DNA from: Bacteroidales bacterium | GTDB lineage: Bacteria > Bacteroidota > Bacteroidia > Bacteroidales > UBA12170 | Reading direction: 5' to 3' | NCBI GenBank assembly: GCA_021157585.1 | Contig: JAGGWH010000016.1 | Span: 1 to 44,011 of the forward strand | Length of the DNA: 44,011 nucleotides | Shown here: positions 34,162 through 43,506 of the stretch, piece after piece | Layout of the letters: each line of letters starts with the position of its first letter | Position numbering within the stretch: the stretch's first letter is position 1 | Notes under the pieces: model-generated | Database searches by the model: none | What the model was told of the DNA's origin: nothing | What the model saw: only the letters and a program-made list of their open reading frames with translations | Position numbers and translations under genes: made by a program

Positions 34162-36618
34162 TTAAAATCCTACATAAAGGATATTTACTATATTCTCTTC
34201 TTTTAAATAACCAAAAGGAATCAAGCCTGAATTTATTTTTGTATTTACATTTTGCATGATTGCATTATTATCATACTGATATCCTTCAATAGTCCAATTT
34301 GTTATTTTGGTATCAGGGATCTGTGTCATTAAAGTATAATACATGCCGTTATAAATAGTTATCCCAACAGGTACATATTGCTGATTGAGGTATGGTTGCA
34401 TGTTTGCACTTACCGCATTCAAATCAAGTTGAGATTCAACTAATTGCCAAGCTGTAACCGATACTTCTGATTTAATAAATAAGACATAAAGATCTCCCTG
34501 ATTGGTAAATGAAATGCCCATGGGAAAATAAGCTTGTTCAATATTTGATGTAATTCCATTTTGTAATGAAGTTGCATCATTATAGTCTTCAAGCTTCCAT
34601 GCTGTCATACCAAGCGGGTTTCCTTCTATATAATAAACAAGCACTTCGTGTCCATCACTTATATAAATTCCGGAAGGTGTTTTCCCTGAATTAATGGCAT
34701 TATTAATATCATTTTGAATGGCGGCGGGATTGTTTTCAATTTTCTGTGCCGACCAGCCATTTCCTTTTGAAATTATTCCGGGAACAGAGTTTCCTCCTGA
34801 TGTATTATTGTTATTATTAATATTGTTGTTTTGTTCCAGTTCGTCTTGCTCCGGATTGTAGGTTGGTTCATAATCTTCTTCATCTTCGTATTCCCATACG
34901 GGAGGATTATTAGGATTCTCATCTTGCTCTTCAACACCGGGAATTACCTGATTACTAACGATAATTATATCATCAGGATATGTATTATTTTCATCTTCAC
35001 AAAACTGAGTATACATTTCTGCTAATCTCGAAACCTCTTTATCAAACCAATCATAGTTTGTTTCGTTTTGACTTAACACATTATCAATCTGATATTGAAC
35101 GGCTCCCGAACTTTTAGCTTTATCGTTAATAGTATGATAATTTTTCTCGGCTTGCGCATATGCTATTTGTAAAGCCTTTATAAAATCTTCACAATAGATA
35201 TATTCATTTTTAAGATATTCACCTGCTTCTTTTATTTGATTAACATATACATCAACATCCCAATCGTATAAGCCTGTGCCCCAAATGGTTATTTTATCAC
35301 CTTTTATCGATTTATTATCCAAATCAAGGCGCATAATCCTATCATTTAAACAATCGATAGAGCTTAAATGAGAGTCGATATAAGCTCGATAGCGATCGAA
35401 TTGTTGTAATAGGTTTTTACTGCGTTTCTTTAGTTGTTCTACTGTTTCTCTGTTGGCTTTTATTAGACCATTTTGAGTAACATTTTCCCTAACCAAATCA
35501 AAAGTTTGTTTATAACCGTTGACAGCTGATAATAGTCCACCTGCAACTCCAATATAGCTTTTCCAATCCTTAGCATCTTCGCCTGCATTAAACGCCTCTT
35601 CTGAGGCAGTTTGAAATAACTGTACGGCATTATCTTGATAGCCATAACTGTTCCTGATAGCATCTATTGATCCCCATAATTTACCATCAAAAAGGCTCTT
35701 AAAATTGGTAACCAAATCATAAGTGGCTTTCACAAAACGAAATGGTATTTCAACATTTGCAGTAAAAGTTTGTATTCCTTCATTCCAAACAAGTCCAGAA
35801 TATGCTTCTACTGCCTTACGGTAGGCTATATTTGCCCTGCCTCGCATTTCCATCCAATATTCAGGAGTTACTTGTTCAGCCAAAGGCGTAATAGAAAAAC
35901 TAAATCCGGGATTTTCTTTTCTGATTTTTTTAAGTGTTCTGCTAAAATATTGATCTCCCTGATATCTTCTGAGTTTATCACACAGAATTTGTGATTTATT
36001 AAATGATTTTATTATTTGTCGATTAAGTGCAAGGCTGTTTATTTCAGCTATATCAGAATTTATCTTTGCTATTTCCGCAAGAAATTCGGATTCGAGGTTT
36101 GAGTTGGTTTCTGTTTTTGTTATTTTTTTTCCAATATATTTACTTCCATTTTTGTTTAATTCTTCTGTTATTTCATAAAGACAATTACCAACTAATGATT
36201 TTCGAATATTCCCATCGGGCCCGTCAGGATAGTTTGAATAATAATTATTAAGACTTATTAAATATTTATCTATATCAGCCCGATTATTAAATTGGGGAAA
36301 GTTATAAGGTAATTTACAGTGAGGAGGATTGCAGTATTCTCCCCATAATTTACCAGCACGATTGGTAATTTCATCTCGCGTTTTAAAGAGTTCCTTCAAT
36401 TCCTTATCTAAAGTTTTCCATTCAGGCGAGTTATAATATTCTCTTTTCCTTTTATCCTTGCAGGGCTTAATATAATTTTCGTAAAATGATCTCCCCTCTT
36501 TTACTACAGCCAAATACCTTTGCATAAGGTCTACCTTTTCTGGGCTAACCTCAATAGTTTGTGCTTGTGATACTTGGAAAATTGAAACAAGTACAATTAA
36601 AACTAAGATTTTTTTCAT
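34162..36618 (-). CDS. Exported protein of unknown function with four C-terminal tandem repeats
   Basis: 818 residues with signal peptide (MKKILVLIVLVSIFQVSQAQ). Residues about 20-560 are mostly helical and charged, with no family I recognise. Residues about 565-615 form an acidic, Pro/Asn-rich low-complexity linker that includes an Asn run. From about 620 there are four repeats of 46-52 residues, each following W-x-(4)... N-x-x-I/N ... P-x-G-I/Y ... strand (starts GWSAQKIE, AWKLEDYN, AWQLVESQ, NWTIEGYQ). The repeats resemble bacterial tandem-repeat propeller blades, but I cannot name a domain. It lies between two other exported-protein genes with gaps of 21 and 34 bases. Confidence 0.7.
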   Translation of the reverse strand: MKKILVLIVLVSIFQVSQAQTIEVSPEKVDLMQRYLAVVKEGRSFYENYIKPCKDKRKREYYNSPEWKTLDKELKELFKTRDEITNRAGKLWGEYCNPPHCKLPYNFPQFNNRADIDKYLISLNNYYSNYPDGPDGNIRKSLVGNCLYEITEELNKNGSKYIGKKITKTETNSNLESEFLAEIAKINSDIAEINSLALNRQIIKSFNKSQILCDKLRRYQGDQYFSRTLKKIRKENPGFSFSITPLAEQVTPEYWMEMRGRANIAYRKAVEAYSGLVWNEGIQTFTANVEIPFRFVKATYDLVTNFKSLFDGKLWGSIDAIRNSYGYQDNAVQLFQTASEEAFNAGEDAKDWKSYIGVAGGLLSAVNGYKQTFDLVRENVTQNGLIKANRETVEQLKKRSKNLLQQFDRYRAYIDSHLSSIDCLNDRIMRLDLDNKSIKGDKITIWGTGLYDWDVDVYVNQIKEAGEYLKNEYIYCEDFIKALQIAYAQAEKNYHTINDKAKSSGAVQYQIDNVLSQNETNYDWFDKEVSRLAEMYTQFCEDENNTYPDDIIIVSNQVIPGVEEQDENPNNPPVWEYEDEEDYEPTYNPEQDELEQNNNINNNNNTSGGNSVPGIISKGNGWSAQKIENNPAAIQNDINNAINSGKTPSGIYISDGHEVLVYYIEGNPLGMTAWKLEDYNDATSLQNGITSNIEQAYFPMGISFTNQGDLYVLFIKSEVSVTAWQLVESQLDLNAVSANMQPYLNQQYVPVGITIYNGMYYTLMTQIPDTKITNWTIEGYQYDNNAIMQNVNTKINSGLIPFGYLKEENIVNILYVGF

Positions 36619-36639
36619 ACAATTGTTTATTAATCACTC

Positions 36640-38295
36640 TTATTTTATAAACGTAAACACAATACCGTTGTCAGATGTCATAATGAGTTTATTCCTATTA
36701 ATTTTATAAGTACTTGATACGTAGCCTGATTGAAAAGTCAAAGTCAATGTATTTCCTGTAACCTTCCATGTGCCATCACTTTTACTTACATAGCTACCAG
36801 AGTTTTTTGGTTGATATTCTTCGTGGTAAGTTCCGTTTGTTCTAAGTTCAATAAAATGATAATTGACTAACGACTTACCGTCAGAACGACTTATAAAATT
36901 ATATTTTCCGGCAATATTTGTTTTTGACACTCTGCTGCTATTTCCGGATATCGGATATTCAACCTGAAAAGTGATTGTACGTTCACAATCATTACCATTG
37001 TCATTTTGCTTTTCATTAATAAACATAAATTTTCCATATGTGCCATCACGCAATTCTAAGATACAGACTCTGTTTAGAGGAACCGACTTAGAATCATGTT
37101 TAGCAACATTTGAAAACTTAGCCTTATCCCATGATGTAGTATTTTGAAAGTTGTTTTGGTTAGTAACAATAAATTTCCCACTAGCCTCAGGCAGTCCTTC
37201 ACAGCCACCATACAAAGCAAAACCTTCACCGGTTGATTTAGCAAAAGAAATAACTTTCCCTAGATGAAAATCATAAGCTTCGTGGGAGTGAATAACTAAT
37301 TGCTGATTATTCTGATTACTGCTTGACGAACTATTGGCAATGGATCTGCTGCCGTTAAAACGTCCTTTACCTGTGCTTTGTTTACTTACGGTAAAATCTA
37401 ATTTACGTATTATTTTACCTGCCATTTCAAACTTTACAGAATAGCTACCCACAGGCCATCCGGCATTTGGTTTAGTAACGCTAACAACTCCTATTCCGCC
37501 TTTTTTATTGGTAAAATTATATGCATCACTGCTTATAATTCTATCCCAATCATTAAAAATCCAACTTACAATCAAATCTTTTTGTGTTCCTCCCGTATAA
37601 TTCATCACGGCAAAAATTTCTGGAGTTTGAGTATTGAAAGTAGTTGTTGGATTGATGGCACGATTATTTGCATCAAGCTTATTACTTAGCTTTATTCCGG
37701 TAATTTTAAACGAATTGGAAGACGTACTTCCTGCTAAGCCACTTAAACCTGATGGTCTTTTATTTACAGTATTTGTAGATGCCGTAAAACCATCCAACGT
37801 GAAAGACTGGGTAATTGCCCTAACTTCATCCCCTTTTTGTTCTACCATACTTGTTGGAAGAATCGCGGTAAGAACAAATCCATTGCCATTCTGAACAGTA
37901 TAAAAGGCTGCCAAAATAACCTCATTTCCATTGTAATTCATACTATAAGTTCCTTGCTTTCCCGGAATACCATTTTTTGATGTGTGATTGGTTAAACTTT
38001 GTCTCTGGGCTCCTGCCGGAAGCATGTTTTGTTCATAAATCTGAACAAGTAAATCTATTGTTACTCCTGCTGTGGCTTTGAATGCACGCAGTTGGATAGC
38101 CGCATTCTCATCAGGGCTGTAAAAATCATATACCTTGTCCGTTCCATCCATATACGATGTTTTGCTCCAAGAAGATGGAATATTGATTTTGAAACCATAC
38201 TTTGAATCATATTGCCATTGAGTGTAGGCATTGTTATTAATGAAAAGAAAAAGTATTAATGCAATAAGCAAACTTAAATTTTTGAATGTTTTCAT
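36640..38295 (-). CDS. Exported three-part protein: PsbP/DUF1795-like N-terminus and lipocalin-like C-terminus
   Basis: 551 residues with signal peptide (LSLLIALILFLFINNNAYTQ). Residues about 25-165 (YDSKYGFKINIPSSWSK, AAIQLRAFKA, IYEQNMLPAG, FVLTAILPTSM) resemble the PsbP/DUF1795 fold. Residues about 200-310 (SYSVKFEMAGKIIRKLDFTV) look like a beta-sandwich. A Ser/Asn linker leads to a beta-rich region with Cys364-like and Cys residues (GGCEGLPEASGK, RVCILELRDGTYGKF). The final 95 residues (IAGKYNFISRSDGKS ... TWKVTGNTLTLTF) look lipocalin-like. Function unknown. First gene of the three-gene run; promoter at 38353-38381. Confidence 0.7.
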   Translation of the reverse strand: MKTFKNLSLLIALILFLFINNNAYTQWQYDSKYGFKINIPSSWSKTSYMDGTDKVYDFYSPDENAAIQLRAFKATAGVTIDLLVQIYEQNMLPAGAQRQSLTNHTSKNGIPGKQGTYSMNYNGNEVILAAFYTVQNGNGFVLTAILPTSMVEQKGDEVRAITQSFTLDGFTASTNTVNKRPSGLSGLAGSTSSNSFKITGIKLSNKLDANNRAINPTTTFNTQTPEIFAVMNYTGGTQKDLIVSWIFNDWDRIISSDAYNFTNKKGGIGVVSVTKPNAGWPVGSYSVKFEMAGKIIRKLDFTVSKQSTGKGRFNGSRSIANSSSSSNQNNQQLVIHSHEAYDFHLGKVISFAKSTGEGFALYGGCEGLPEASGKFIVTNQNNFQNTTSWDKAKFSNVAKHDSKSVPLNRVCILELRDGTYGKFMFINEKQNDNGNDCERTITFQVEYPISGNSSRVSKTNIAGKYNFISRSDGKSLVNYHFIELRTNGTYHEEYQPKNSGSYVSKSDGTWKVTGNTLTLTFQSGYVSSTYKINRNKLIMTSDNGIVFTFIK

Positions 38296-38352
38296 ATTTT
38301 TCCACTTTAGTGTAGAGTTAAAGATAGTTTATCCGTAGTGAAGATTGCAATA

Positions 38353-38381
38353 CAAATGTAAATCTGCCGCATATCAATCAA
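38353..38381 (-). promoter_or_regulatory. Promoter (TTG - 18 bases - TACATTTG) of the three-gene exported-protein operon
   Basis: Minus strand: TTG at 38381-38379, an 18-base spacer, TACATTTG at 38360-38353. Transcription would begin near 38346, about 50 bases before the ATG. It lies in the divergent spacer shared with the serine hydrolase gene. Confidence 0.6.
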
Positions 38382-38434
38382 TATTCGATGTGTAATTGAA
38401 ATAATTCGGTTTAAATAGGATAAAGAAGAATCCT

Positions 38435-38442
38435 TACATTTG
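38435..38442 (+). promoter_or_regulatory. Promoter -7 box (TACATTTG) of the serine hydrolase gene
   Basis: TACATTTG fits TAnnTTTG, 30 bases before the ATG, and is identical to the -7 box of the divergent operon. No clear -33 element. Confidence 0.5.
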
Positions 38443-38471
38443 TTTTAAATTTAAAACCAAGCACTAAAATC

Positions 38472-39980
38472 ATGAAGAACTATTTTTTAATTCTATTGTT
38501 TATATTTTTAGGATTTTCCACCGTAACTCAAGCCCAAAAAAAAATTAATACCAAAAAATTAGATAAGCAACTACAACAATCTTTTCAAGATTTTGAGCTA
38601 AACGGACTTTCTGTGCTTATCCTAAAAGATGGTGAACGAGTTTTCGAGAAAAATTACGGGACAAGAGATTTAGAAAACCCAATAACATCCAACTCATTAT
38701 ACAATATTGCTTCCGTAACAAAAGCCTTTACAGGTGCATTAATGGCAAAACTTGTTTATGAAAAGAAAATTAAATGGGATGATTTAGTTATCGATTACCT
38801 CCCCGATTTTCAATTGGCCGATGCCTATATTACCAGTCATTTAACCATCGCTGACTTGCTAAGCCACCGTAGTGGAATGGGGACTTTTTATGGCGATTTA
38901 CTTTGGTACGAAACGGAGCGTAGCAATGCCGATATCCTTCACCGTATGCGTTATTTACCCGTTACCAATCGTTTTCGCGATCAGTTTGGCTATCAAAACA
39001 ATATGTATATTGTTGCCGCAGAGATCCTTAAAAAAGTTACAGGGCAAGATTGGGAAACCTATATCAGCGAAAATATTCTATTGCCTTTAGAAATGACTCA
39101 AACGAGGACATCGGGCAATAAGTTAGAAGAAACTCAAGAGCTTGCTCATCCAATCATCAACAATAAAGTCGTTGGACTTTCTATGAAAAGACCACATGCC
39201 GCGGCAAGTCTTTTCACTTCTCCTAATGAGTTAAGTCATTGGGCTGAAATGCTTTTGAATAATGGAATTTATAAAGGCGATACTATTCTTAATTCCGCAA
39301 TTATTGCAGATATGTTTACAGGCAGAACTTTACAATCGGTTTCTGGCTTAAAGAAAATGGCAGGTGCTAATTTTAGTCAATATGCCTTGGGCTGGTCGGT
39401 TTGGGATTTTAATGGAACGCCTATTTATGAGCACGGTGGAGGAATGCCCGGCTATATCTCCAAATTTGTACTTATTCCAGAATATGATATGGCTTTTATA
39501 ATCCTCACAAATACACTCAGCAGCTTTCCTACAGCATTAGAATACCATTTATTGTCACAGCTCAGCGGAGATAAATCAACGGATTGGATAAGCCTTTTTA
39601 AGGATTTTAAAGAAAAAGGTGAAGCTGGTGAAATTAAAGCAAAAGAAAAACGTTTAGCCTCTCGTGTAGAAGGGACGAGCCCTCGTCTTGAATTATCCGA
39701 ATATGTTGGTACTTACGAGGATAAAATGTATGGCAAAGCTGAAATCACTTTTGTTGATGGAAAGCTACACCTTGTATTTGTTCCAGCAAAGCACATCTTC
39801 TTTTCGGATATGGAGCATTGGAATTACGACACCTTTAAAATAAAATTTGCTGATGAATTTTTACCCGAAGGTTATATTAGTTTCGATTTTGATTCGTGGA
39901 ATAAAATTAAAGGATTTAAGATTGATTTAAAGAGTAATGACTTCCACTTTTTTAATCTTGACTTTAAGAAATTAGATTAA
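38472..39980 (+). CDS. Exported beta-lactamase-fold serine hydrolase
   Basis: 502 residues with signal peptide (MKNYFLILLFIFLGFSTVTQAQ). Class C beta-lactamase/DD-peptidase motifs: Ser81-Val-Thr-Lys84 (SxxK), Tyr174-Gln-Asn176 (YxN) and His321-Gly-Gly323 (the KTG equivalent). The C-terminal 100 residues (LSEYVGTYEDKMYGKAEITFVDGKLHLVF) form a DUF3471-type beta-barrel domain found in many such hydrolases. Likely a periplasmic or surface esterase, peptidase or D-aminopeptidase. The family is broad and a beta-lactam resistance role should not be assumed. Stand-alone gene, convergent with the DUF5686 gene. Confidence 0.88.
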   Translation: MKNYFLILLFIFLGFSTVTQAQKKINTKKLDKQLQQSFQDFELNGLSVLILKDGERVFEKNYGTRDLENPITSNSLYNIASVTKAFTGALMAKLVYEKKIKWDDLVIDYLPDFQLADAYITSHLTIADLLSHRSGMGTFYGDLLWYETERSNADILHRMRYLPVTNRFRDQFGYQNNMYIVAAEILKKVTGQDWETYISENILLPLEMTQTRTSGNKLEETQELAHPIINNKVVGLSMKRPHAAASLFTSPNELSHWAEMLLNNGIYKGDTILNSAIIADMFTGRTLQSVSGLKKMAGANFSQYALGWSVWDFNGTPIYEHGGGMPGYISKFVLIPEYDMAFIILTNTLSSFPTALEYHLLSQLSGDKSTDWISLFKDFKEKGEAGEIKAKEKRLASRVEGTSPRLELSEYVGTYEDKMYGKAEITFVDGKLHLVFVPAKHIFFSDMEHWNYDTFKIKFADEFLPEGYISFDFDSWNKIKGFKIDLKSNDFHFFNLDFKKLD

Positions 39981-40056
39981 AAAAAATGACAGATATAATA
40001 AGAGTAAATCTATAAAATTCGTCTCCTTATTAATTTTTTTTAATACAGATTAAATT

Positions 40057-42519
40057 CTATTCAGAAACTTTTCCAAACTTCATTTTAATTGGTAAGCTAA
40101 GTGTAAGCTTATAGCCAATGTTGTCTTTAAAATCGGGGAAACTGTACGCTCCATAACGATATATTGTCCCTATACCTACATTAAACAGATAAAGTTTAAC
40201 TATATTATTAATCATTAAGCCACTCTCGTAATAGCCGTATTCCATTGTTTGGAAGTTTATATTAAGATGATATTCGGGATGTTCTAACCAGCCGAAGCCG
40301 ATATTTGTAATCAACTCAAATTCGGGTTTAAATTTTTCTCCCTTAAACAATAGGCTTCCAAAATTATGGGAAATAAAAAGTGAGATGTAAGAGTCAGATA
40401 AAAATTCGTTAGGTCTCATTGTTGCAAAACTTTTTGCTGCAAATAAACCCACAGGCTTATAAGTTCCTCCACCGGAATATAGTTTTGCATAAGGTATATC
40501 GCCCAAAACAAGTCCTGCCTTTAACTCAATATTCGTTTCGCCAAGATATTTGGTGTAAAATGATTCTCGTATTTGAAAATCCAGTTTTTTATAATCGAAA
40601 TCGCTATCAAATAATTGAGAAATACCTTGTGAATAATTAAACCATAACACAGGATATTTTGTGCCCATAGAAAGTGTTGTACGTCCGTTATCAAAATATT
40701 TTTCTTTATATGCGAATCGAAAACGAAGCTGTATTTCTGTCGATTGAAAGTCGCCGAATGTGAGAATATCATTTGGGTTTTTGAATAAATAGCTGCCTGT
40801 ATTTTCTATGCTTTCGTGACTAAAGCCACCGTATACTTGCAAATATTTGAATATTCTTCCGCTCAAACCAACTTCTTCTCTGACGGTATAATTCATTCTG
40901 TTTATAAAATATTCTTGAAATGTATTAGGATCAAACAAAGAATGGCTATCCTTAAAAAAGTCGATATTTCCACTCTCAATATTATCAGACAAATACTTTA
41001 AATGACCTTTAATTTCTTTAGGTTTATAAATTATAATTGAGGATTTTATGCCGAATTTTGATTGCCTGTCTTTTAAGCTATATGCATAATATCCACCTAA
41101 GGTAAATTTTTCTGAAAAGCGTTTATTTGTTTGTGCCCCAAGTCCAAACCAAAATCCTTCGAAAGAATTATAACCTACAAAACTATTGAGCAATAAATCA
41201 AAATAACCCCAAGAAACCTTTCCTGTTAAAACAGTTTCCAGTTCTTTTAACTTTTTATCAAATTTGGCTTTTTTGCCAAGACTATCCATAAAATGATAGG
41301 TTAGCTTATCGCGTGTGCTTAAAGAATCTATTCGGTAATTTCTCCACTGTTTATCTTTACGGTATACTGCGTTTGGGTCTATTTCAACTTCAATATGTGA
41401 GAAAGTTTTTTTTACTAATTCAGGATTTAGTTCAATATCTTTAATATAAGTCTTCCCAATTCCTATTAGCCTGCTTTGCTGTCCCCCGGAACCAATACTC
41501 AAAGCATCAAATGTAATATTTGTATTTAATTGTACGGGAAACCAATGTTCTCCATCAACCAATTCATATTTTTGTTGAATCTGAACAGCTATTCCTTTTA
41601 CGTCTTTTGCAGCTTTGGCTTTTACATTTACTATTGCCCATTTATTTGTGCTTATATGCAAAACACCTTGCAGTCCATCAAAATTTGTGTTTTTATTTGG
41701 CCTATACGAAATAGTATAAATAGTATCTTTTTGTCCGGAATACAAAGTGTCTTCCATTTGGAAGTAATACTTGTTTAAGCTGCCTTTACTTATTGGATTG
41801 ATATAATTTTTATTGGTAATATGAATAATCTCGTCGTAAAAAGATGTTGACTGAATCTGCGAAACTAAATAAACCATCATAGGATCTTTTAATCCGGAAA
41901 CTTTTGTAGCAATAACTCTTTCGTTACTTTTATCGGGAGCCATAAACTTCTTTTCAACAGCAGTTTCCATTAAAAATAAATCCTTACCCTTAAAGAAATC
42001 GGCAAGCCCCTTTACGCTATCATTTTGAATAAAGGATGTGTCTGTTATAAGCGAAGACGTATCAATTGTTATCACCATTTTATCGTAGGTAGTATAGGCA
42101 TACGATTTTAATTTCTGCGGATTATTAATATCTCTATTTCTAATAACATTTGTAATAATTCTATGTGCGGGATTTTTACCCGGAAATACCTCATATTCGT
42201 TTAAATCGTATTTGCGCGATTTCAGATAAATAGTTTTAGGTCCTTTTAGATTACTTGTTAGAACATAAGATGTTTTGTAACCTAAATATGAAATTCTGAT
42301 GCTATCAATACCTGTTGGTAAAACAAGTTTGAATTTACCATCAATATCGGTAGTGGTTCCGTAACGCCCATCGGCAGAAATAAGGTTTACAAAAGCCAAA
42401 GCTTCCTTGGTCTCTTTATCGAGAATCAAACCTGAATATTTTATTCCTTGCCCAAAAAGTCCGAAACTTAGGAAAAGAAAAATGCTAAGAATTATTTTAT
42501 GTTGATAGGGTTTTATCAT
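40057..42519 (-). CDS. DUF5686 family outer-membrane protein with carboxypeptidase-regulatory-like N-terminus
   Basis: 820 residues from the ATG at 42519. A GTG at 42567 is in frame but lies upstream of the -7 box at 42543-42550, and 42519 gives the signal peptide (HKIILSIFLFLSFGLFGQ). Residues about 22-110 are a CarboxypepD_reg-like domain (YSGLILDKETKEALAFVNL, GTTTDIDGKFKLVLP, RISYLGYKT). The rest matches DUF5686, with KNPAHRIITNVIRNRD and a C-terminal set of amphipathic strands predicted to form a beta-barrel. Such proteins resemble TonB-dependent receptors in domain order but lack a plug; the role in Bacteroidota is unknown. Confidence 0.85.
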   Translation of the reverse strand: MIKPYQHKIILSIFLFLSFGLFGQGIKYSGLILDKETKEALAFVNLISADGRYGTTTDIDGKFKLVLPTGIDSIRISYLGYKTSYVLTSNLKGPKTIYLKSRKYDLNEYEVFPGKNPAHRIITNVIRNRDINNPQKLKSYAYTTYDKMVITIDTSSLITDTSFIQNDSVKGLADFFKGKDLFLMETAVEKKFMAPDKSNERVIATKVSGLKDPMMVYLVSQIQSTSFYDEIIHITNKNYINPISKGSLNKYYFQMEDTLYSGQKDTIYTISYRPNKNTNFDGLQGVLHISTNKWAIVNVKAKAAKDVKGIAVQIQQKYELVDGEHWFPVQLNTNITFDALSIGSGGQQSRLIGIGKTYIKDIELNPELVKKTFSHIEVEIDPNAVYRKDKQWRNYRIDSLSTRDKLTYHFMDSLGKKAKFDKKLKELETVLTGKVSWGYFDLLLNSFVGYNSFEGFWFGLGAQTNKRFSEKFTLGGYYAYSLKDRQSKFGIKSSIIIYKPKEIKGHLKYLSDNIESGNIDFFKDSHSLFDPNTFQEYFINRMNYTVREEVGLSGRIFKYLQVYGGFSHESIENTGSYLFKNPNDILTFGDFQSTEIQLRFRFAYKEKYFDNGRTTLSMGTKYPVLWFNYSQGISQLFDSDFDYKKLDFQIRESFYTKYLGETNIELKAGLVLGDIPYAKLYSGGGTYKPVGLFAAKSFATMRPNEFLSDSYISLFISHNFGSLLFKGEKFKPEFELITNIGFGWLEHPEYHLNINFQTMEYGYYESGLMINNIVKLYLFNVGIGTIYRYGAYSFPDFKDNIGYKLTLSLPIKMKFGKVSE

Positions 42520-42542
42520 ATGAAATAATGACGCATGTTGAG

Positions 42543-42550
42543 CAAATATA
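42543..42550 (-). promoter_or_regulatory. Promoter -7 box (TATATTTG) of the DUF5686 gene
   Basis: Minus-strand TATATTTG fits TAnnTTTG, 24 bases before the ATG at 42519. It sits 12 bases downstream of a 19-base palindrome (42562-42580) that overlaps the end of the ThiS-like gene. Confidence 0.5.
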
Positions 42551-42556
42551 TTACAC

Positions 42557-42760
42557 TTAGCCTCCACTTATTAAGTGGAGTATTAAAACGGTATCGCCAT
42601 CCTTAACAAGAGCCGTGTCTCTATTTTCTTTTTTTATAAGCTCCCCATTTATTTTTGTCACTAGTAATTTAAAAGTGAAGTTTTTTTGCTTGATAATTTC
42701 GCTAATACTTAAACTATCTGCTTTAAAATTTTCTAATCGATTATTAAGCGTAATTTTCAT
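42557..42760 (-). CDS. ThiS/MoaD-like small sulfur carrier protein
   Basis: 67 residues with the ubiquitin-like carrier pattern: short strands at the start (MKITLNNRLENF), VTKINGELIKKEN, then LVKDGDTVLILHLISGG. The C-terminal Gly-Gly is the feature that becomes adenylated and thiocarboxylated in ThiS and MoaD. The NGEL and DGD-(4)-H-x-I-S-G-G spacing is closer to ThiS. No thiamine or molybdopterin genes are in the window; the upstream gene, 11 bases away, encodes a DUF364-like protein. Its sulfur acceptor is therefore unknown. Typical length for the family. Confidence 0.8.
   Translation of the reverse strand: MKITLNNRLENFKADSLSISEIIKQKNFTFKLLVTKINGELIKKENRDTALVKDGDTVLILHLISGG
42562..42580. 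repeat. 19-base palindrome at the end of the ThiS-like gene
   Basis: ctccactta (42562-42570) and taagtggag (42572-42580) are perfect inverted copies around one base. It overlaps the codons for the C-terminal Leu-Ile-Ser-Gly-Gly region and lies directly upstream of the DUF5686 -7 box, in the place of a -33 element. It may be an operator or may be a by-product of codon use. Confidence 0.4.
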
Positions 42761-42771
42761 AATAAAAGTGT

Positions 42772-43458
42772 TTAAATAAATACTTTTCTTGAAAAAGGAC
42801 TAAAATAGCGTGTTCCCAGATTAGCTTTAATTACATCTAAAACGCGTTGATCGTTTGCTTCGTATACAGAACCGAAAATCATTTTAACATTCCGGTATGC
42901 TTTCATATCCGCATGCATTATTGCTGAGGGACCTAAAATATAAATCGATGAACCTTCAGCACTATTTTCAATCAGGTCAACAAAGCTTTGATTAAACATG
43001 CTTGTGGCTGTTAAAATGATAGCATCCGCATTCTGAATAAATTGCATCTGATCTTTCATCTCCTGCAAAATTTCTTCATCTTCTCGCTTATCAAAAATAA
43101 AGAGTGGAATATTTGCTTGCTGAAATCGTTTTACGACAGGTCTGAAATTACCTACCATAACAATATTGGAAAAAGTCTTAAAATCAACGGCTTCAAAAAT
43201 ATCTTTCTCCTCTCTATATTCTTGATTATAATTAAGTAAGGCATTATAGTAGGCGTTCAAAAATATTCGATGCTCCGAATTTTCTAAATCAATTTCTTTT
43301 GGAATTTCTGCTTTGACAGTTTCGCCTAAAGTAGCACAAACACCAATATTTCCGTTCTTAAAAAGAATTGCTACATATCTTGCTCCGCTTACAAAATCTT
43401 TTACTAAAGAAGAATCGAAGGCGTATTTTTGGTAAAAATGAGTAATTGGATCTAACAT
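42772..43458 (-). CDS. DUF4213/DUF364-type putative heavy-metal chelation protein
   Basis: 228 residues. The N-terminal half (about 1-90: VKDFVSGARYVAILFKNGNIGVCATLG) resembles DUF4213. The C-terminal half (about 105-215: IVMVGNFRPVVKRF, NADAIILTATSMFNQSF, SSIYILGPSAIMHADM, VKMIFGSVYEAND) matches the Rossmann-like DUF364 domain, known structurally from Dhaf4260-type proteins. The family is suspected to bind metals or related ligands; its reaction is unknown. It is 11 bases upstream of the ThiS/MoaD-like gene on the same strand, so the two are probably cotranscribed, and an Lrp/AsnC regulator gene precedes it. Confidence 0.75.
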   Translation of the reverse strand: MLDPITHFYQKYAFDSSLVKDFVSGARYVAILFKNGNIGVCATLGETVKAEIPKEIDLENSEHRIFLNAYYNALLNYNQEYREEKDIFEAVDFKTFSNIVMVGNFRPVVKRFQQANIPLFIFDKREDEEILQEMKDQMQFIQNADAIILTATSMFNQSFVDLIENSAEGSSIYILGPSAIMHADMKAYRNVKMIFGSVYEANDQRVLDVIKANLGTRYFSPFSRKVFI

Positions 43459-43506
43459 ATTGAGCGCGAAATTAAGAAGAAAACTTTAAGCAATCTAACA
43501 ACAATG

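Noticed and set aside
38472-39980. Acquired beta-lactamase
   Set aside because: Base composition and promoter match the neighbours, no mobile element is nearby, and the SxxK/YxN/HGG family with a C-terminal barrel is mostly non-resistance hydrolases.
42520-42567. GTG-started longer form of the DUF5686 protein
   Set aside because: It begins upstream of the -7 box at 42543-42550 and places 16 extra residues before a good signal peptide.
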